Assembly (NCBI GenBank): GCA_944389835.1
Contig: CALXNU010000010.1
Coordinates: 1-41,068 of the forward strand
DNA: 41,068 nucleotides
Direction of reading: 5' to 3'
Source: an uncultured Succinivibrionaceae bacterium
GTDB lineage: Bacteria; Pseudomonadota; Gammaproteobacteria; Enterobacterales; Succinivibrionaceae
Part shown: positions 40,760 to 41,068 of the stretch, one piece after another
Layout of the letters: the number at the start of each line of letters is the position of its first letter
Numbering within the stretch: the first letter of the stretch is position 1
Made by a program: the position numbers and the translations under genes
Notes under the pieces: generated by a model
Seen by the model: the letters and a program-made list of their open reading frames with translations, nothing else
What the model was told of the DNA's origin: nothing
The model's database searches: none

Positions 40760-40797
40760 AATAAAAAATGCCTTTGTGCCACTAAAATGGTGCGGGT

Positions 40798-40806
40798 ATC
40801 TTACCA
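40798..40806 (-). promoter_or_regulatory. Extended -10 promoter of putP
   Basis: Read leftward, TG-G-TAAGAT is an extended -10, about 38 bases before the ATG at 40759. No clear -35 is present at 17 bases. Confidence 0.45.
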
Positions 40807-40867
40807 GATCTTGACGCGCTTAGACCAATGTTTGCCAATCTTCACAAAAGGGAACTTATATTTGCTC

Positions 40868-40898
40868 AAAAAGAGTGCAAATTTTACGCACCCTTTTT
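40868..40898. terminator. Bidirectional terminator-like hairpin between putP and the tRNA
   Basis: AAAAAG-a-GTGC (40868-40878) pairs with GCAC-c-CTTTTT (40888-40898) with one mismatch, and T-runs are present on both strands. It lies upstream of both flanking promoters, so it would insulate divergent units. Confidence 0.6.
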
Positions 40899-40982
40899 AC
40901 CTACTCTTTATAAATTTTTTAAAGCAAAGCCCAAATTTAAGCCTTTTTAGCTTTTAAGCTTTAAATTTTTTTAAAAGCCCTG

Positions 40983-41010
40983 TTGACAGCGTTTTAAAGT
41001 TCTATATAAT
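40983..41010 (+). promoter_or_regulatory. Strong promoter of the tRNA-Gly gene
   Basis: Consensus TTGACA (40983-40988), 16 bases, consensus TATAAT (41005-41010). An A/T-rich stretch upstream (about 40930-40975) could be an UP element. The segment after the -10, GAGCACCG, is G/C-rich, as in stringently controlled stable RNA promoters. Confidence 0.88.
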
Positions 41011-41029
41011 GAGCACCGTTCTTGAGGAC

Positions 41030-41068
41030 GCGGGCATAGCTCAGTTGGTAGAGCATAACCTTGCCATG
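41030..41068 (+). tRNA. tRNA-Gly (anticodon GCC), 5' part, cut by the window edge
   Basis: The 39 bases GCGGGCA-TAGCTC-AGTTGGTA-GAGC followed by the anticodon arm agree with E. coli glyVWXY-type tRNA-Gly. GCC at 41063-41065 follows the conserved T and precedes A37. The 3' half is outside the window. Confidence 0.92.

Overview
The window looks like a chromosomal segment of an AT-rich gammaproteobacterium. The markers are tig-clpP-clpX-lon in one direction, rlmL(KL)-uup-rnm, BrnQ, PutP, a thioester-less bacterial alpha-2-macroglobulin of the YfaS type, and a short 4.5S SRP RNA of the E. coli kind. The low GC, a 4-hydroxybutyrate-dehydrogenase-like enzyme and DUF1703-type AAA ATPases would suit an anaerobic gut lineage such as the Succinivibrionaceae. 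That placement is inference; no 16S rRNA gene is present.

Layout. 1-0.55 kb: 5' part of an IS200/IS605 tnpB running off the left edge. 0.55-4.3 kb: a very AT-rich accessory block with a KAS III-like synthase, two SDRs, a PseH/GNAT-like acetyltransferase and a stand-alone acyl carrier protein. 4.4-10.5 kb: the proteostasis cluster tig, clpP, clpX, lon, with a near-consensus sigma-32 promoter before lon. 10.9-12.3 kb: brnQ. 12.3-13.6 kb: an AT-rich DUF6270/SGNH-like gene. 13.7-19.0 kb: rlmL-uup-rnm with overlapping genes. 19.2-20.3 kb: Fe-ADH. 20.4-26.4 kb: a second accessory operon: DUF4910 peptidase-like protein, C-methyltransferase-like protein, carrier protein, amino-acid adenylation enzyme, AAC(3)-like acyltransferase and a small exported protein. 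26.5-29.6 kb: esterase, orphan JetD-like protein, tadA, dgkA. 29.8-34.5 kb: alpha-2-macroglobulin. 34.5-36.4 kb: truB, a shortened AlbA_2 (Schlafen-type) protein, and a repeat-bearing intergenic region. 36.5-38.6 kb: 4.5S RNA followed directly by a degenerate AAA-ATPase-like gene and a HAD phosphatase. 38.6-40.8 kb: putP and a small membrane protein. 41.0 kb: start of tRNA-Gly(GCC).

How the parts work together. The two accessory blocks (0.55-4.3 and 20.4-26.4 kb) together contain nearly the set of families found in the acyl-modification part of the Campylobacter jejuni flagellin-glycosylation locus (Cj1295 to about Cj1309: DUF4910, AAC(3)-like, GNAT, small ACPs, SAM methyltransferase, FabH-like, amino-acid-activating enzyme). 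My main hypothesis is a carrier-protein-based pathway making unusual acyl or aminoacyl groups for a surface sugar, divided between two places. The first block could make a 3-hydroxyacyl group (condensation plus ketoreduction) for an amino sugar. The second could activate an amino acid, load it on a carrier protein and transfer it.

Other points of interest are a JetD (Wadjet) homologue without JetABC and with a substituted Toprim site, an AAA-ATPase-like protein lacking its P-loop lysine whose ribosome binding site lies inside the 4.5S terminator hairpin, a hairpin at the presumed 5' end of the clpP mRNA, and a large hairpin array at 27.24-27.35 kb.
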